Of a stretch of 64,000 nucleotides of DNA, positions 9,083 to 17,362 are shown piece after piece; the first letter of the stretch is position 1, and every line of letters begins with the position of its first letter. Position numbers and translations under genes: made by a program. This stretch comes from Amycolatopsis arida (lineage in GTDB: Bacteria; Actinomycetota; Actinomycetes; Mycobacteriales; Pseudonocardiaceae), in NCBI RefSeq assembly GCF_900115565.1, contig NZ_FOWW01000001.1:186001-250000 (forward strand), read 5' to 3'. The notes below the pieces were generated by a model. The model was not told the DNA's origin and did not search any database. It saw nothing but the letters and a program-made list of their open reading frames with translations.

Positions 9083-9535
9083 CCCCTGCTCCTTGCTGGT
9101 AGCGATGATCATTGACCGTACGCGACCAGGCCACGAGAGTCGACTCCTCTAAGGCATGAATGGTTGTGACGGACTATGTGTCGCCCCCAAGGAGTGATCG
9201 CCACTGTCTATGTTGCGTGAGTGGCCGAGTAAACCGTCAACCACAGCTACCAGCCTTCGGAAATACCCATTACCAAGAACTAAACCTCGACCTTCAGTGA
9301 GTAACTCCGTCGTTGGCCCTTTTGTGTCGTGATGCCGGGGGCAGCCGGAAACCCTGCGTGATCGCCCTGCCCGGATCCGGCTGGTCCGGACGTGGTGACC
9401 AGCCGTCACCTCCACGGCGAACAAGGGCGCACCGCGTCGACGCACCTTCTGCCCGCAATGCCCGCGGCAGCGTGCGCCCAGCACCCGTCAACGTTCACCG
9501 AACGTTCGGGCATCGATTCGTTTAGCCTGGACTAC
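9083..9535. other. Lower-GC intergenic stretch without a recognisable gene
   Basis: About 450 bp between the trypsin remnant and lysR. The first half is visibly less GC-rich than the rest of the window. Only short frames without family resemblance occur. The last part (from 9485) is copy B of the 57-bp repeat and contains the lysR promoter region. Confidence 0.5.
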
Positions 9536-9541
9536 ATGATT
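9485..9541. repeat. 57-bp direct repeat, copy B (lysR promoter region)
   Basis: Matches 6736-6792 at 45 of 57 positions without gaps. It includes the perfect 10-bp palindrome CGAACGTTCG at 9499-9508, 28 bp before the lysR ATG, a plausible LysR autoregulation site. Confidence 0.7.
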
Positions 9542-10429
9542 GACCTGCGGCGGCTTCGGGTGCTCCAGGTGCTGGCCGAGCAGGGCACGGTGACCGCCAC
9601 CGCCGCGGCGCTGCACCTGACGCCCTCGGCGGTGTCCCAGCAGCTTCGGCAGCTCGCCCGCGACCTCGACGTCGAGTTGCTGCACGCCGAGGGCCGCCGG
9701 GTGCGGCTCACCCCCGCGGCGCGCGTACTGCTCGACCACGCCGACACCCTGGCCGCCCAGTGGGAGCGGGCCCGCGCCGACCTGGCGGCACACCGGCACG
9801 AGCGCATTGCCGGCACACTGCGGATCTGCGCGGTGTCCTCGGCCATCGCCGCGCTGCTGGCCCGCGCCACCACCGATCTGCGGCGCAGGCACCCCCGCCT
9901 CCGGGTGCACCTGCGCGAGGAGGAGAGCGCCGACTGCTACGAGCTGCTGCTGGCCGACGAGGCCGACCTCGCGGTGGTGCTGCCCACCCCGGACGCACCG
10001 CCGGTCACCGACCCCCGCTTCGAACAGCACCCCCTGCTCGAGGACCCGCAGGACCTGCTCGTCCCCCGCGGCCATCGGCTGGACCGTCCGGACGGGGTGC
10101 CGCTGGCCGAGGCGGCGGGCGAGTCCTGGATCGTCAAGCCGCACAACAACGACACCTACGCGCTGCTCACCGTGGCGTGCGCGGCCGCGGGCTTCACCCC
10201 GCGGATCACCCATCACGCCAAGGAGTGGTTCGCGGTGTCCGCCCTCGTCGCGGAAGGCTTCGGGGTCTGCCTGCTGCCGCGCCTGGTGCCCGTGCCCGCG
10301 GAGCACGCCGTCGTCCGGATCCCACTGCGCGGCAGGCCCCTGCCGTCGCGCCGGTTCGTCGCGTGCGTCCGGCGCGGCAGCACCGAGCACCCGGTGGTCG
10401 CCGCCGGTCTCGCCGCCCTCACCACGTGA
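9536..10429 (+). CDS. LysR-family transcriptional regulator
   Basis: The 297-residue protein has an N-terminal helix-turn-helix (MIDLRRLRVLQVLAEQGTVT to TPSAVSQQLRQLARDL, residues 1-60) and a periplasmic-binding-protein-like effector domain (residues 90-290, with GTLRICAVSSAIAALLARA and FAVSALVAEGFGVCLLPRLV). The ATG at 9536 fits the family start; the open frame extends upstream without homology. LysR regulators often sit divergently from an EamA exporter. Here the partner position is empty, but the nearly identical promoter DNA lies in front of the EamA gene at 6712, a candidate target. A perfect 14-bp hairpin follows the stop codon. Confidence 0.9.
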   Translation: MIDLRRLRVLQVLAEQGTVTATAAALHLTPSAVSQQLRQLARDLDVELLHAEGRRVRLTPAARVLLDHADTLAAQWERARADLAAHRHERIAGTLRICAVSSAIAALLARATTDLRRRHPRLRVHLREEESADCYELLLADEADLAVVLPTPDAPPVTDPRFEQHPLLEDPQDLLVPRGHRLDRPDGVPLAEAAGESWIVKPHNNDTYALLTVACAAAGFTPRITHHAKEWFAVSALVAEGFGVCLLPRLVPVPAEHAVVRIPLRGRPLPSRRFVACVRRGSTEHPVVAAGLAALTT

Positions 10430-10463
10430 GCGAGCCGGGACCGCAGATCCGGTCCCGGCTCGC
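10430..10463. terminator. Hairpin terminator between convergent genes
   Basis: GCGAGCCGGGACCG at 10430-10443 pairs perfectly with its complement at 10450-10463 around a 6-base loop. It begins within the last base of the lysR stop region and ends 11 bp before the convergent epoxide hydrolase stop, so it is probably bidirectional. Confidence 0.8.
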
Positions 10464-10474
10464 CGACGCGGTGG

Positions 10475-11621
10475 TCACCCCAGCTGCGCGTAGAACTGCC
10501 GGATGTCGCCGACCAGCAGGTCGGTCGCCTCGTGCGCGGCGTAGTGGCCGGCGGCGTCGCGCCCGCCGCCACTGGGAATGCCGGGGTCGTAGGAGTTCCA
10601 GCTCACGATGTTGTGGTGGTCGCGCTCGGCGAAGCGCCGGATCGACCGGAAGTCGCCGGCGAACATCGCCAGCCCCGTCGGCGTGGTGGTGGGCTGCGTC
10701 GGGTGCTGCGCGGTGTGGGCGTCCTCGTAGTAGAAGCGGATCGCCGACGCCGCGGTGCCCGTCAGCCAGTAGAGCGCCACGTTGGCCAGCACGAAATCGG
10801 CGTCGAGGCTGCTCCCGAACAGCTGGGCGTTCCACGCGAGCAGGCCGGCCGGCGAGTCCGCGAGCGCGAAGGCCAGCGTCTGCGGCTGCTGGCTGTGCAG
10901 GATGTTGAACGAGAACATCGTGTCCTGGAACCACTGCAGGTGCTTCAGCGCCGCCTGGTCGGCATCGCTGAGCCCGACGAACTCGGCCGGGTCGCCTGTC
11001 GGGAACGAGAACAGCTGGGTCACGTGCACCCCGACGACGTGCTCGGGGTCGATCCGGCCGATCTCCGGCGAGATCATCGAGCCCGCGTCGTTGCCGACCG
11101 CGCCGTACCGGTCGTAGCCGAGCCGGTGCATCAGCTCCACCCAGGCCCGGGCAGTGCGATAGCGGTTCCAGCCCGCGCCGCGGGTGGGGCCGGAGAACCC
11201 GAAGCCCGGCAGCGACGGGATGACCAGGTGGAACGCGGGCAGCTCCGGCGAGCCCGGCTCGGTGAGCGGCTCGACGAGGTCCAGGAACTCGATGACCGAA
11301 CCGGGCCAGCCGTGGGTGAGCACCAGTGGCGTGGCGTCGGCTCGGGACGAGCGCACGTGCAGGAAGTGGATGTCCTCGCCGTCGATCTCGGTGACGAACT
11401 GCGGACAGGAGTTCAGCCGCGCCTCGACCGCCCGCCAGTCGAAGCCGTCCAGCCAGTACCGGAGGAGGTCCCGCACCCGCTCCCCCCGGCACGCCGTAGG
11501 TGTCGCCGGTGCCGGGCAGCTCGTGCGGCCAGCTCGTGCGGCGAAGGCGGTCGGCCAGGTCCAGCGCGGCCTGGCTTACCTCGACGCGGAAGGGGCGGAT
11601 GGCGGTCCGCCGATTCTCCAT
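10475..11621 (-). pseudogene. Epoxide hydrolase (EHN type), interrupted by one frameshift
   Basis: An alpha/beta-hydrolase-fold epoxide hydrolase that would open epoxide rings with water. The N-terminal EHN domain runs from the ATG at 11621 (MENRRTAIRPFRVEVSQA) to GTGDTYGVPG. The remainder continues in another frame from VRDLLRYWLDGFDW and holds the oxyanion motif HGWPGS, the nucleophile Asp in GNDAGS and the His region AERDHHNIVSW. The switch falls in a run of six G (minus strand) near 11487-11492; five would give GVPGERVRDLLRYW and an intact protein of about 381 residues. All catalytic motifs are present, so this may be a sequencing error or a recent mutation and not an old relic. Confidence 0.8.
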
Positions 11622-11733
11622 GCGGTGCTCTTCTCGGATGGGCTGGTGGTGGAATCCGTCCTGACCCACTCGATCCTGGCGCACCCACAAGTTCGCCTCC
11701 CGACGACTGAGCGTTCGATTCGCTGCTGAGCGA

Positions 11734-12903
11734 TCAGGGGGTGGGGACGATGTTGGAGGGGTGGTCGAGCCAGACCTGTTGCCGAGTCGGAGTGACGGTG
11801 ACGCCGTAACGGGTGCGCTCGGGTCGGCCAAGAAGTGCCCACCAGGTGTAGGCGGTCTCGACTTCATCCCACAGGCGTCGGGGGCCGTGCTGGCGGACCG
11901 GCCAGCGACCAGCGGCGTCGGCGGTAGGAGTGATGCGCGCGGCGGCGCCGGACTCGGATCGCACGTCGTAGAGCAGCACCTCGACGTGGCCTGGTTCGGC
12001 ATCGGGAAAGACGCCGCTTTGCACACCCTCGATGGCGACTCCGATGGCGAACGCGGCGTGCCCGGTGGCGACCTCCAGTGGACGGACGGTCGTCGTGCTC
12101 TCCTCGGCGGTGGTGCTGGCGTCCAGCAGGTCGCCAAGCCGTGCAGCGTGGCCGAACGGCGCGGCCGCGCGATGCTGACGCAGCCGCATGAACGCGGCGT
12201 CGCCAACGATGCGCCCGGTCGCAGCGCCGTCGTCGTGCACGGTGAGCCGAAGCAGCCCGCCGTTGCGGAAGGGCGTGCCCCAGGGGGTGAGGATCAGTCC
12301 GCCAGGGCGGGTCTGCTCGACCCAGGGGTAGGGCACGTGACCGGCGACGACCGCTGCGGTGCTGACCACGCGATGGTAGGGCGTGCCCGCCGGCCAACCT
12401 ACCGCGCCGTCCCCACAGATCACCATCGGCTTGTATCCGGCCGCGGCGAGCCGGGCGCGGGCTAGCTCGGCGAGGGTCGGGTCGACCTCGACGGTGACGA
12501 CCTGGTCGTCACCGAGGCGGTGTGCGAGCAGCGCGGCGTTGTAGCCAGTGCCGGTACCGACCTCGAGTACCCGGTGCCCGGGGTGCACGTCGAGCGCCGT
12601 CAGCATCTCGAGCACCACGCGGGGCTGGGACGCCGAGCTTGTGGCATGGCCCCCGGTAGCCGGCCAGACCGTGGCGCCGTCGTCAAGCTGGGTCACGATC
12701 GGCACGTCGGCATAGACCGCGGCTCGCCACCGCGTCGGGTCAGCGTCCCGGTCGATCGGGTGCGGACTGCCGTACTCGTCATCCACCCACGCTCGGGCCG
12801 GGACGAAGGCGCCGCGGTCCACGGCTGCGAACGAACCGGCCCAGTCCGCGGGAAGCCAGCCGGCCGCGGCCAGCCGCTCGGCGAGCATCGCAGCGCCGCT
12901 CAC
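11734..12903 (-). CDS. PIMT-like (protein-L-isoaspartyl) methyltransferase with C-terminal extension
   Basis: The 389-residue protein has a PIMT-type SAM-binding core: motif I VLEVGTGTGYNAALLAHRLG (residues 112-131) and the post-motif WVEQTRPGGLILTPWGT, preceded by RWRAAVYADVPIVTQ, which resembles methyltransferases of graspetide (ATP-grasp RiPP) systems. A further 170 residues follow, as in those RiPP enzymes and unlike the roughly 220-residue repair PIMT. Such enzymes methylate an Asp side chain of a peptide, and the ester collapses to an aspartimide. Its GTG start overlaps the stop codon of a small peptide gene (GTGA at 12900-12903), implying translational coupling. No ATP-grasp ligase or lanthionine synthetase gene lies nearby. 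The peptide as substrate is an inference. Confidence 0.8.
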   Translation of the reverse strand: MSGAAMLAERLAAAGWLPADWAGSFAAVDRGAFVPARAWVDDEYGSPHPIDRDADPTRWRAAVYADVPIVTQLDDGATVWPATGGHATSSASQPRVVLEMLTALDVHPGHRVLEVGTGTGYNAALLAHRLGDDQVVTVEVDPTLAELARARLAAAGYKPMVICGDGAVGWPAGTPYHRVVSTAAVVAGHVPYPWVEQTRPGGLILTPWGTPFRNGGLLRLTVHDDGAATGRIVGDAAFMRLRQHRAAAPFGHAARLGDLLDASTTAEESTTTVRPLEVATGHAAFAIGVAIEGVQSGVFPDAEPGHVEVLLYDVRSESGAAARITPTADAAGRWPVRQHGPRRLWDEVETAYTWWALLGRPERTRYGVTVTPTRQQVWLDHPSNIVPTP

Positions 12904-13058
12904 TTCGTGTGACGCCCGTCGGGCTTGTCCGGATCCGATGGGCCCTGCGGCCCGCTGCCTTGCGGTTTGTGGTCGGCGGTCTGCCGGTCCTGGTTGGCCT
13001 TCTCCTCGCGCTTCCCCACCCCGGCCTCCCCTCGAGGGCTGGTCATGCTTCGCCCCAT
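12900..13058 (-). CDS. Small hydrophilic peptide, candidate substrate of the PIMT-like enzyme
   Basis: A 52-residue frame (ATG at 13058; alternative ATG at 13046 giving 48 residues) ends with a TGA that shares bases with the GTG start of the methyltransferase gene. The peptide has no hydrophobic segment; it is rich in Lys, Arg, Asp, Gln, Gly and Pro, with a C-terminal part GPSDPDKPDGRHTK. The Asp-Gly at 47-48 is the sequence type that most easily forms aspartimide. The two-gene arrangement of precursor plus PIMT homologue is that of imiditides. I do not recognise the peptide itself, and no strong ribosome binding site precedes either start, so the gene call rests on coupling and composition. 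Confidence 0.5.
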   Translation of the reverse strand: MGRSMTSPRGEAGVGKREEKANQDRQTADHKPQGSGPQGPSDPDKPDGRHTK

Positions 13059-13620
13059 CGTCGGACTCGCCACGAGAACAGGCAAGCACCATCCGGGCGA
13101 GCATGGTGCCCATGCAGAGGGTCATCTATCGATAGGCAGTTGGGCACGAAGTGATGGAGCAGCTGCACGACTGGCAGGGCACGCCACTGCGGTGGGAGGG
13201 GCTCATGCCGCGTTGGCCGACGGTTGGCTTGTGCACGTCGGCCGGCGACGAGCGGCGGAGAATCCCCTCAGATCATCGACTCCCGTGCACTTCAGCCACT
13301 CAGTGGACGACCTCCGCAGGTTGTACGGCGTGGTGACCCCGGCCTTATGCGGCTAAGCTGCTGGTCAGCGGCGTGGCTCCCTCACCGCCGCCGGGCAGTC
13401 GGCCGGCCTTCGTCAAGCCATCCGCACTCCATGATCACCCCCCTCGCAGGCGTCAGTGTTTTACTTACGCCTATGGCGGCCCCCCTTCGCGTCACCCGTT
13501 TGGAGCAACGGGAAGCGATCTCCCGGATCGTGCTTCGCCGCGCCCGACGTGGCCCTGGGCGTCTGGGTGTTGACCGGCATGGCGGTGCTCGGCCTGGTGC
13601 TGGTGCTGCTGCCCGGCCGG
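13059..13620. other. Intergenic stretch with a possible membrane-protein remnant
   Basis: About 560 bp without a convincing gene. A forward frame near 13548-13640 encodes ALGVWVLTGMAVLGLVLVLL, which looks like one isolated membrane helix of a transporter, but it has no start, no plausible upstream sequence, and runs into the antisense of yjbQ. The promoter of the peptide/methyltransferase unit should lie at the left end of this stretch. Confidence 0.4.
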
Positions 13621-14031
13621 TCAGCCCGGCAGGAAGCTGAGCCGGACGCGGCGCACCGGGTTGTCCAGGTTGGTGTCCACCAGGCAGATCGACTGCCAGG
13701 TGCCCAGCGCGAGGATGCCCCCGAGTACCGGAACGGACGCGTACGGCGGCAGCAGCGCGGGCAGCACGTGATCCCGGCCGTGACCACGGCTGCCGTGCTG
13801 GTGCCGCCACCGGTCGTCCCGGGGCAGCAGCTCGTCCAGCGCCATCAGCAGGTCGTCGTCACTGCCGGCGCCGGTCTCCAGGATGGCCAGCCCGGCCGTC
13901 GCGTGCGGCACCCACACGTGCAGCAGGCCGTCCCCGCCGGTGCTCTCGGTGAGGAACGCCTCGGCGTCCTTGGTCAGGTCGTGCACCACCGCGCTCCGGC
14001 CGGTACGCACCTCGATCTCGGTGGAGTACAT
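13621..14031 (-). CDS. YjbQ/UPF0047 family protein
   Basis: The 136-residue product matches the YjbQ family along its full length: MYSTEIEVRTGRSAVVHDLT start, VWVPHATAGLAILETGAG (central His-Ala-Thr motif), LPRDDRWRHQHGSRGHGRDH with clustered histidines likely to bind metal, and the end LGTWQSICLVDTNLDNPVRRV. Some members show weak thiamine-phosphate synthase activity in vivo ("secondary thiamine-phosphate synthase"); the physiological reaction is not settled. The ATG at 14031 is preceded by a GGGAGGGCGAGG purine tract. Confidence 0.92.
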   Translation of the reverse strand: MYSTEIEVRTGRSAVVHDLTKDAEAFLTESTGGDGLLHVWVPHATAGLAILETGAGSDDDLLMALDELLPRDDRWRHQHGSRGHGRDHVLPALLPPYASVPVLGGILALGTWQSICLVDTNLDNPVRRVRLSFLPG

Positions 14032-14111
14032 GCGCCTCGCCCTCCCTCGCGCGTTCGGCTACCGCGGCCAGGGTTCCCGCCGGCGTCGCCGGCCAACCCG
14101 CTCGGCCCGGC

Positions 14112-14318
14112 TCAGTCCACCTCGTCGTCGGCGCGGGCCCGCCGGACCGCCTCGCGCATCTCGATCAGGTCGGTGAGCCAGTCACCGGTCTCCCTGGTGA
14201 TGTCCCGCACCGCGCCGGTGATGATCGTCGCGATGTTGCCGATGTGCGTCGCCGCCGACTCGGTGAGCTCCTGCACAGTGTCCTTGCCGCTCTCGAACCG
14301 CCCCACCATCTGCCCCAC
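14112..14318 (-). CDS. Small helical protein of unknown function
   Basis: A 68-residue protein read from a GTG at 14318. It is mostly amphipathic helix (ESAATHIGNIATIITGAVRDI and LTDLIEMREAVRRARADDEVD) with no Cys and no membrane segment of usual length. It follows the acyl desaturase gene end-to-start with only two bases between them, so it is probably the last gene of the reductase-desaturase operon. The family was not recognised; a role with the desaturase is only suggested by position. Confidence 0.6.
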   Translation of the reverse strand: MGQMVGRFESGKDTVQELTESAATHIGNIATIITGAVRDITRETGDWLTDLIEMREAVRRARADDEVD

Positions 14319-14320
14319 TC

Positions 14321-15439
14321 CTACGCGGCCGACCGGGATCCGTCCCCGGTCAGGCTAGTCCGGTCCGCCCTCCGCCGCCCGGTCCAGGGCAGCGCCAGCG
14401 AGACGATCTTCTTCGCCACCGACGCGAGCTGCCGGTGCAGCGGCCCGGTGTGGTAGGGCAGGCCGTACCGCTCGCAGGTCTCCCGCACCTCCGCGGCGAT
14501 CCGCGGGTACCGCCGCGCCGGGAGGTCCGGGAAGAGGTGGTGCTCGATCTGGTGCGAGAGGTTGCCGCTGAGCACGTGGAACAGCGGGCCGCCGGTGATG
14601 TTCGCCGAGCCGAGGATCTGCCGCAGGTACCACTGCCCGCGTGTCTCGTTCGCGGTCTCCTCCTCGGTGAAGCTCTCCACGTCGGCTGGGAAGTGCCCGC
14701 AGAAGATGATCGCGAACGCCCACAGGTTGCGGGTCAGGTTCGCCGTCGCGTTGCCGAGCAGGGTCAGCGGCGCGAGCGGGCCGGTGAGCAGGGGGAAGAG
14801 CACGTACTCCTTGCCGATCTGCCGCGCGGCCTTGCGCCGGATCCGGGCCCGCACCTCGCGCAGCTCCACCCACCGCCGCTCGCCCCTGACCAGCCGCTCC
14901 ACCTCCAGGTCGTGCAGCATCACGCCCCACTGGAAGAACACCGCGAGCAGCGCCGCGTACACCGGGTTGCCCAGGTAGTAGGGGTGCCACGGCTGGTCCG
15001 GGTCCATCCGCAGGACGCCGTAACCGATGTCGCGGTCCTTGGCCAACACGTTCGTGTAGGTGTGGTGGACGTAGTTGTGGGAGTGCCGCCAGTTCTCCGC
15101 GGGCGCCAACGTGTCCCACTCGAACCGCCGCGAGCTCAGCTCCGGGATGCGCGTCCAGTCGTACTGGCCGTGCATCACGTTGTGGCCGATCTCCATGTTG
15201 TCCAGGATCTTGGACAGCGAGAGCGCGGCGACGCCGGCGACCCAGGCCGGCGGGAAGAACCCGGCGAACAGCAGTCCGCGGCCGAGCACCTCCAGCCCGC
15301 GCTGCGTCCTGATCAGCTTCCGGATGTAGTCGACGTCGGCCTGGCCGAGGTCGGCCACGACGCGCTGACGCAGCTCGTCCAGCTCGCGGCCGAACGCCTC
15401 CACCTGCTCCGGGGTGAGGCGGTCCTGCAGTCCGGTCAT
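14321..15439 (-). CDS. Membrane fatty acid / acyl-CoA desaturase (DesA3-like)
   Basis: A 372-residue di-iron membrane desaturase that introduces a cis double bond into an acyl chain. The three histidine boxes are visible: HNVMH (86-90), HSHNYVHH (119-126) and HQIEHH in the C-terminal third. Hydrophobic segments lie at about 52-75 and 180-250. The closest known relative by layout is mycobacterial DesA3 (Rv3229c), whose electron donor Rv3230c is encoded just upstream, as here. The ATG at 15439 follows GGAGG with six bases spacing. It forms an operon with the reductase gene, whose stop codon is 11 bp upstream. Control is probably by the divergent TetR regulator through the palindrome at 16579. 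Confidence 0.93.
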   Translation of the reverse strand: MTGLQDRLTPEQVEAFGRELDELRQRVVADLGQADVDYIRKLIRTQRGLEVLGRGLLFAGFFPPAWVAGVAALSLSKILDNMEIGHNVMHGQYDWTRIPELSSRRFEWDTLAPAENWRHSHNYVHHTYTNVLAKDRDIGYGVLRMDPDQPWHPYYLGNPVYAALLAVFFQWGVMLHDLEVERLVRGERRWVELREVRARIRRKAARQIGKEYVLFPLLTGPLAPLTLLGNATANLTRNLWAFAIIFCGHFPADVESFTEEETANETRGQWYLRQILGSANITGGPLFHVLSGNLSHQIEHHLFPDLPARRYPRIAAEVRETCERYGLPYHTGPLHRQLASVAKKIVSLALPWTGRRRADRTSLTGDGSRSAA

Positions 15440-15450
15440 GGGTCGCCTCC

Positions 15451-16551
15451 TCAGGCGTCGATCTCGACGTCCCCGCCGGGGACCGAGAGGCACAACTGGA
15501 TCTCGACGTCGTCGTCGACGGACAGCTCGCCGGTGCGGACGTTGCGGACGTGGCCACGGGACTTGACCTTGGTGCAGGAGAGGCAGATCCCCATCCGGCA
15601 GCCGTGCTCCGGCCGCAGTCCCGCCTCCTCGGCCTGCTCCAGCAGCGTCCGCCCGGAGTTGGCGAACTCCCGCCCGCTACGGGTGAAGCGGACGGTCCCG
15701 GTCGCCGTGCCGTCCGCGGGTACCGGCGGCGGGCTGAACTCCTCGGTGTGCAACTGTTCACTCAACCTCTCGGCGGCGTAGGTGGCCCGCACCGCGTCGA
15801 GCAGCGACGGCGGCCCGCACGCGTATGCCCGCGCCCTCCGGTGGAACGGCGCCGCCACCCGCAGGTGCTCGACGCCGAACCGGCCGGGCAGGTCGCCACT
15901 CCGCTCGGCGCGCGGGTGACCGAACAGCACGCGCAACCCGCGATGGCGCGCGCGGAGCCCGGCCAACTCGGCGCGGTAGGGCACGTCCTCCGGCGTGTGC
16001 GCGTAGTGCACGAACGCGACCTCGCCGGTGTGCCCCTCGTCGACCAGCGTCCGCAGCATCGACAGCACGGGCGTGATCCCGCTGCCACCGCTGATGAGCA
16101 CCAGCCGCTCCGGCCGTGGCCAGGGGAGGGTGAAGGGGCCCTCGGCCTGGGAGAGGCCGAGCACCATGCCGGGCGCCGCGGTCCGGCGCAGGTGCCGCGA
16201 CACCAGGCCTTGCGGGTCGACCTTCACGGTCAGCTCGACCGTCCCGGCCCGGTGCTGTGAGCTGGCCGGCGAGTAGCAGCGGACGTGGCGCACCCCATCG
16301 ATGTCGACCGACACCCGCACGTGCTGGCCGGCGGTGAACCCGCGCCACGCCCGGTTCGGCCGCACGGTGAGCGTGACCGTGTCACGGGTCTGCCGCCGCA
16401 CACCGGTCACCACGCCGCGGACCTCCCCGCGCACCAGCATCGGGTGCAGCAGCTCCAGGTAGCGGTCCACGCCGTGTGGGGTGAGCAGCGCCTCGGCGAA
16501 CGCGGCCAGCCGGCCGGCGGCCGCGCGCGGCCGGGTCAGGAGGGCGGTCAT
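15451..16551 (-). CDS. Ferredoxin-type reductase (FAD, NAD(P)H, 2Fe-2S) for the desaturase
   Basis: The 366-residue protein delivers electrons from NADPH to the desaturase encoded next to it. Domain order: an FAD-binding barrel with RCYSPASS (about residue 93), a nucleotide domain with SGGSGITPVLSMLR (about 155), and a C-terminal plant-type 2Fe-2S domain whose ligands are in CRMGICLSC plus a distant Cys in IQLCLSVPGG. This is the Rv3230c / DesC arrangement. The ATG at 16551 follows GGAGG by five bases; a GTG at 16563 is less likely. Transcription diverges from the TetR gene. Confidence 0.93.
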   Translation of the reverse strand: MTALLTRPRAAAGRLAAFAEALLTPHGVDRYLELLHPMLVRGEVRGVVTGVRRQTRDTVTLTVRPNRAWRGFTAGQHVRVSVDIDGVRHVRCYSPASSQHRAGTVELTVKVDPQGLVSRHLRRTAAPGMVLGLSQAEGPFTLPWPRPERLVLISGGSGITPVLSMLRTLVDEGHTGEVAFVHYAHTPEDVPYRAELAGLRARHRGLRVLFGHPRAERSGDLPGRFGVEHLRVAAPFHRRARAYACGPPSLLDAVRATYAAERLSEQLHTEEFSPPPVPADGTATGTVRFTRSGREFANSGRTLLEQAEEAGLRPEHGCRMGICLSCTKVKSRGHVRNVRTGELSVDDDVEIQLCLSVPGGDVEIDA

Positions 16552-16578
16552 CGGGACCTCCACGACTCGGGGAAGTCG

Positions 16579-16594
16579 GTGAACATATGTACAC
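16579..16594. promoter_or_regulatory. Palindromic TetR (DesT-like) operator candidate
   Basis: GTGAACATATGTACAC is a 16-bp inverted repeat with one mismatched pair, 28 bp upstream of the reductase start and 52 bp upstream of the TetR start. The GTGAAC half-site recalls the operator of Pseudomonas DesT, a TetR regulator of an acyl-CoA desaturase/reductase pair. Binding is inferred. Confidence 0.6.
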
Positions 16595-16645
16595 TGAACC
16601 GCGAGCCGGGGCGGATGTCAACCCGGGGAGGGGAGGTGGTGTGAC

Positions 16646-17362
16646 ATGGACGATGCCGCGGACGGGCGTAGGTTGTCCGGTATGGCCGTAGCCGGGGAGC
16701 CTGCCGCGTCCGCGAGCCGGGTGGAGCGCAAGCAGCGCACCCGGCTGACGTTGCAGCGAGCCGCGTGGGGGCTGCTGGGCGATCGCGGCCTGGTCAGCCT
16801 GAGCCTGCGCGAGGTGGCCAAGCGTGCCGGTGTCGTGCCGACCGCGTTCTACCGGCACTTCCAGTCGATCGAGGAGCTGGGCCTCGCCCTCGCCCAGGAG
16901 TCGGCGCGCACCCTGCACGCGACGATGCGCGCGGTCCGCCACGCCGCCGGGCGCGGCGACCCGATCCATGCCTCGGTGCGTGTGCTCCGCGAGCACGTCC
17001 GGACGCACGAGGACCACTTTCGGTTCCTCGTCAAGGAACGCTACGGCGGCGTCGAGCGGGTGCGCTTCGCGATCGACGTCGAGCTGCGGTTGCTCGCCAG
17101 GGAGCTCGCGGTGGACCTGGCACGTTTCCCGGCGCTGCGCGAGCTGGGCACCGAGGACCTGTACCTGGTGGCCGACCTGGTCGTCGCGGCGCTGCAGCCC
17201 ACCGTCGTCGAGCTGCTCGACACGCGAGGGCCCGACGAGGAGGCCGACGGGCGGATCGTCGACACGGCGCGCGAGCGGCTGCGGCTGATCGCGCTCGGTG
17301 CCGCCCACTGGCGTGGTTCGCCCTCGTACCGTGCCGGTGGAGACCAATCCAACCGAAAGTAG
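16646..17362 (+). CDS. TetR-family regulator of the desaturase operon
   Basis: A 238-residue TetR protein: helix-turn-helix in residues 30-75 (RLTLQRAAWGLLGDRGLVSL then REVAKRAGVVPTAFYRHFQS), followed by a helical ligand domain. It diverges from the ferredoxin reductase/desaturase operon with a palindrome in between, so it likely represses that operon and itself in response to acyl-CoA or membrane state, as DesT does; this is inference from context. The ATG at 16646 follows GGAGG by nine bases. The N-terminal 20 residues are variable, and an ATG at 16682 is possible. Confidence 0.88.
   Translation: MDDAADGRRLSGMAVAGEPAASASRVERKQRTRLTLQRAAWGLLGDRGLVSLSLREVAKRAGVVPTAFYRHFQSIEELGLALAQESARTLHATMRAVRHAAGRGDPIHASVRVLREHVRTHEDHFRFLVKERYGGVERVRFAIDVELRLLARELAVDLARFPALRELGTEDLYLVADLVVAALQPTVVELLDTRGPDEEADGRIVDTARERLRLIALGAAHWRGSPSYRAGGDQSNRK

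Noticed and set aside
13456-14358. 300-residue forward frame over yjbQ
   Set aside because: Apart from one membrane-helix-like stretch it is antisense to yjbQ and the small helical gene.
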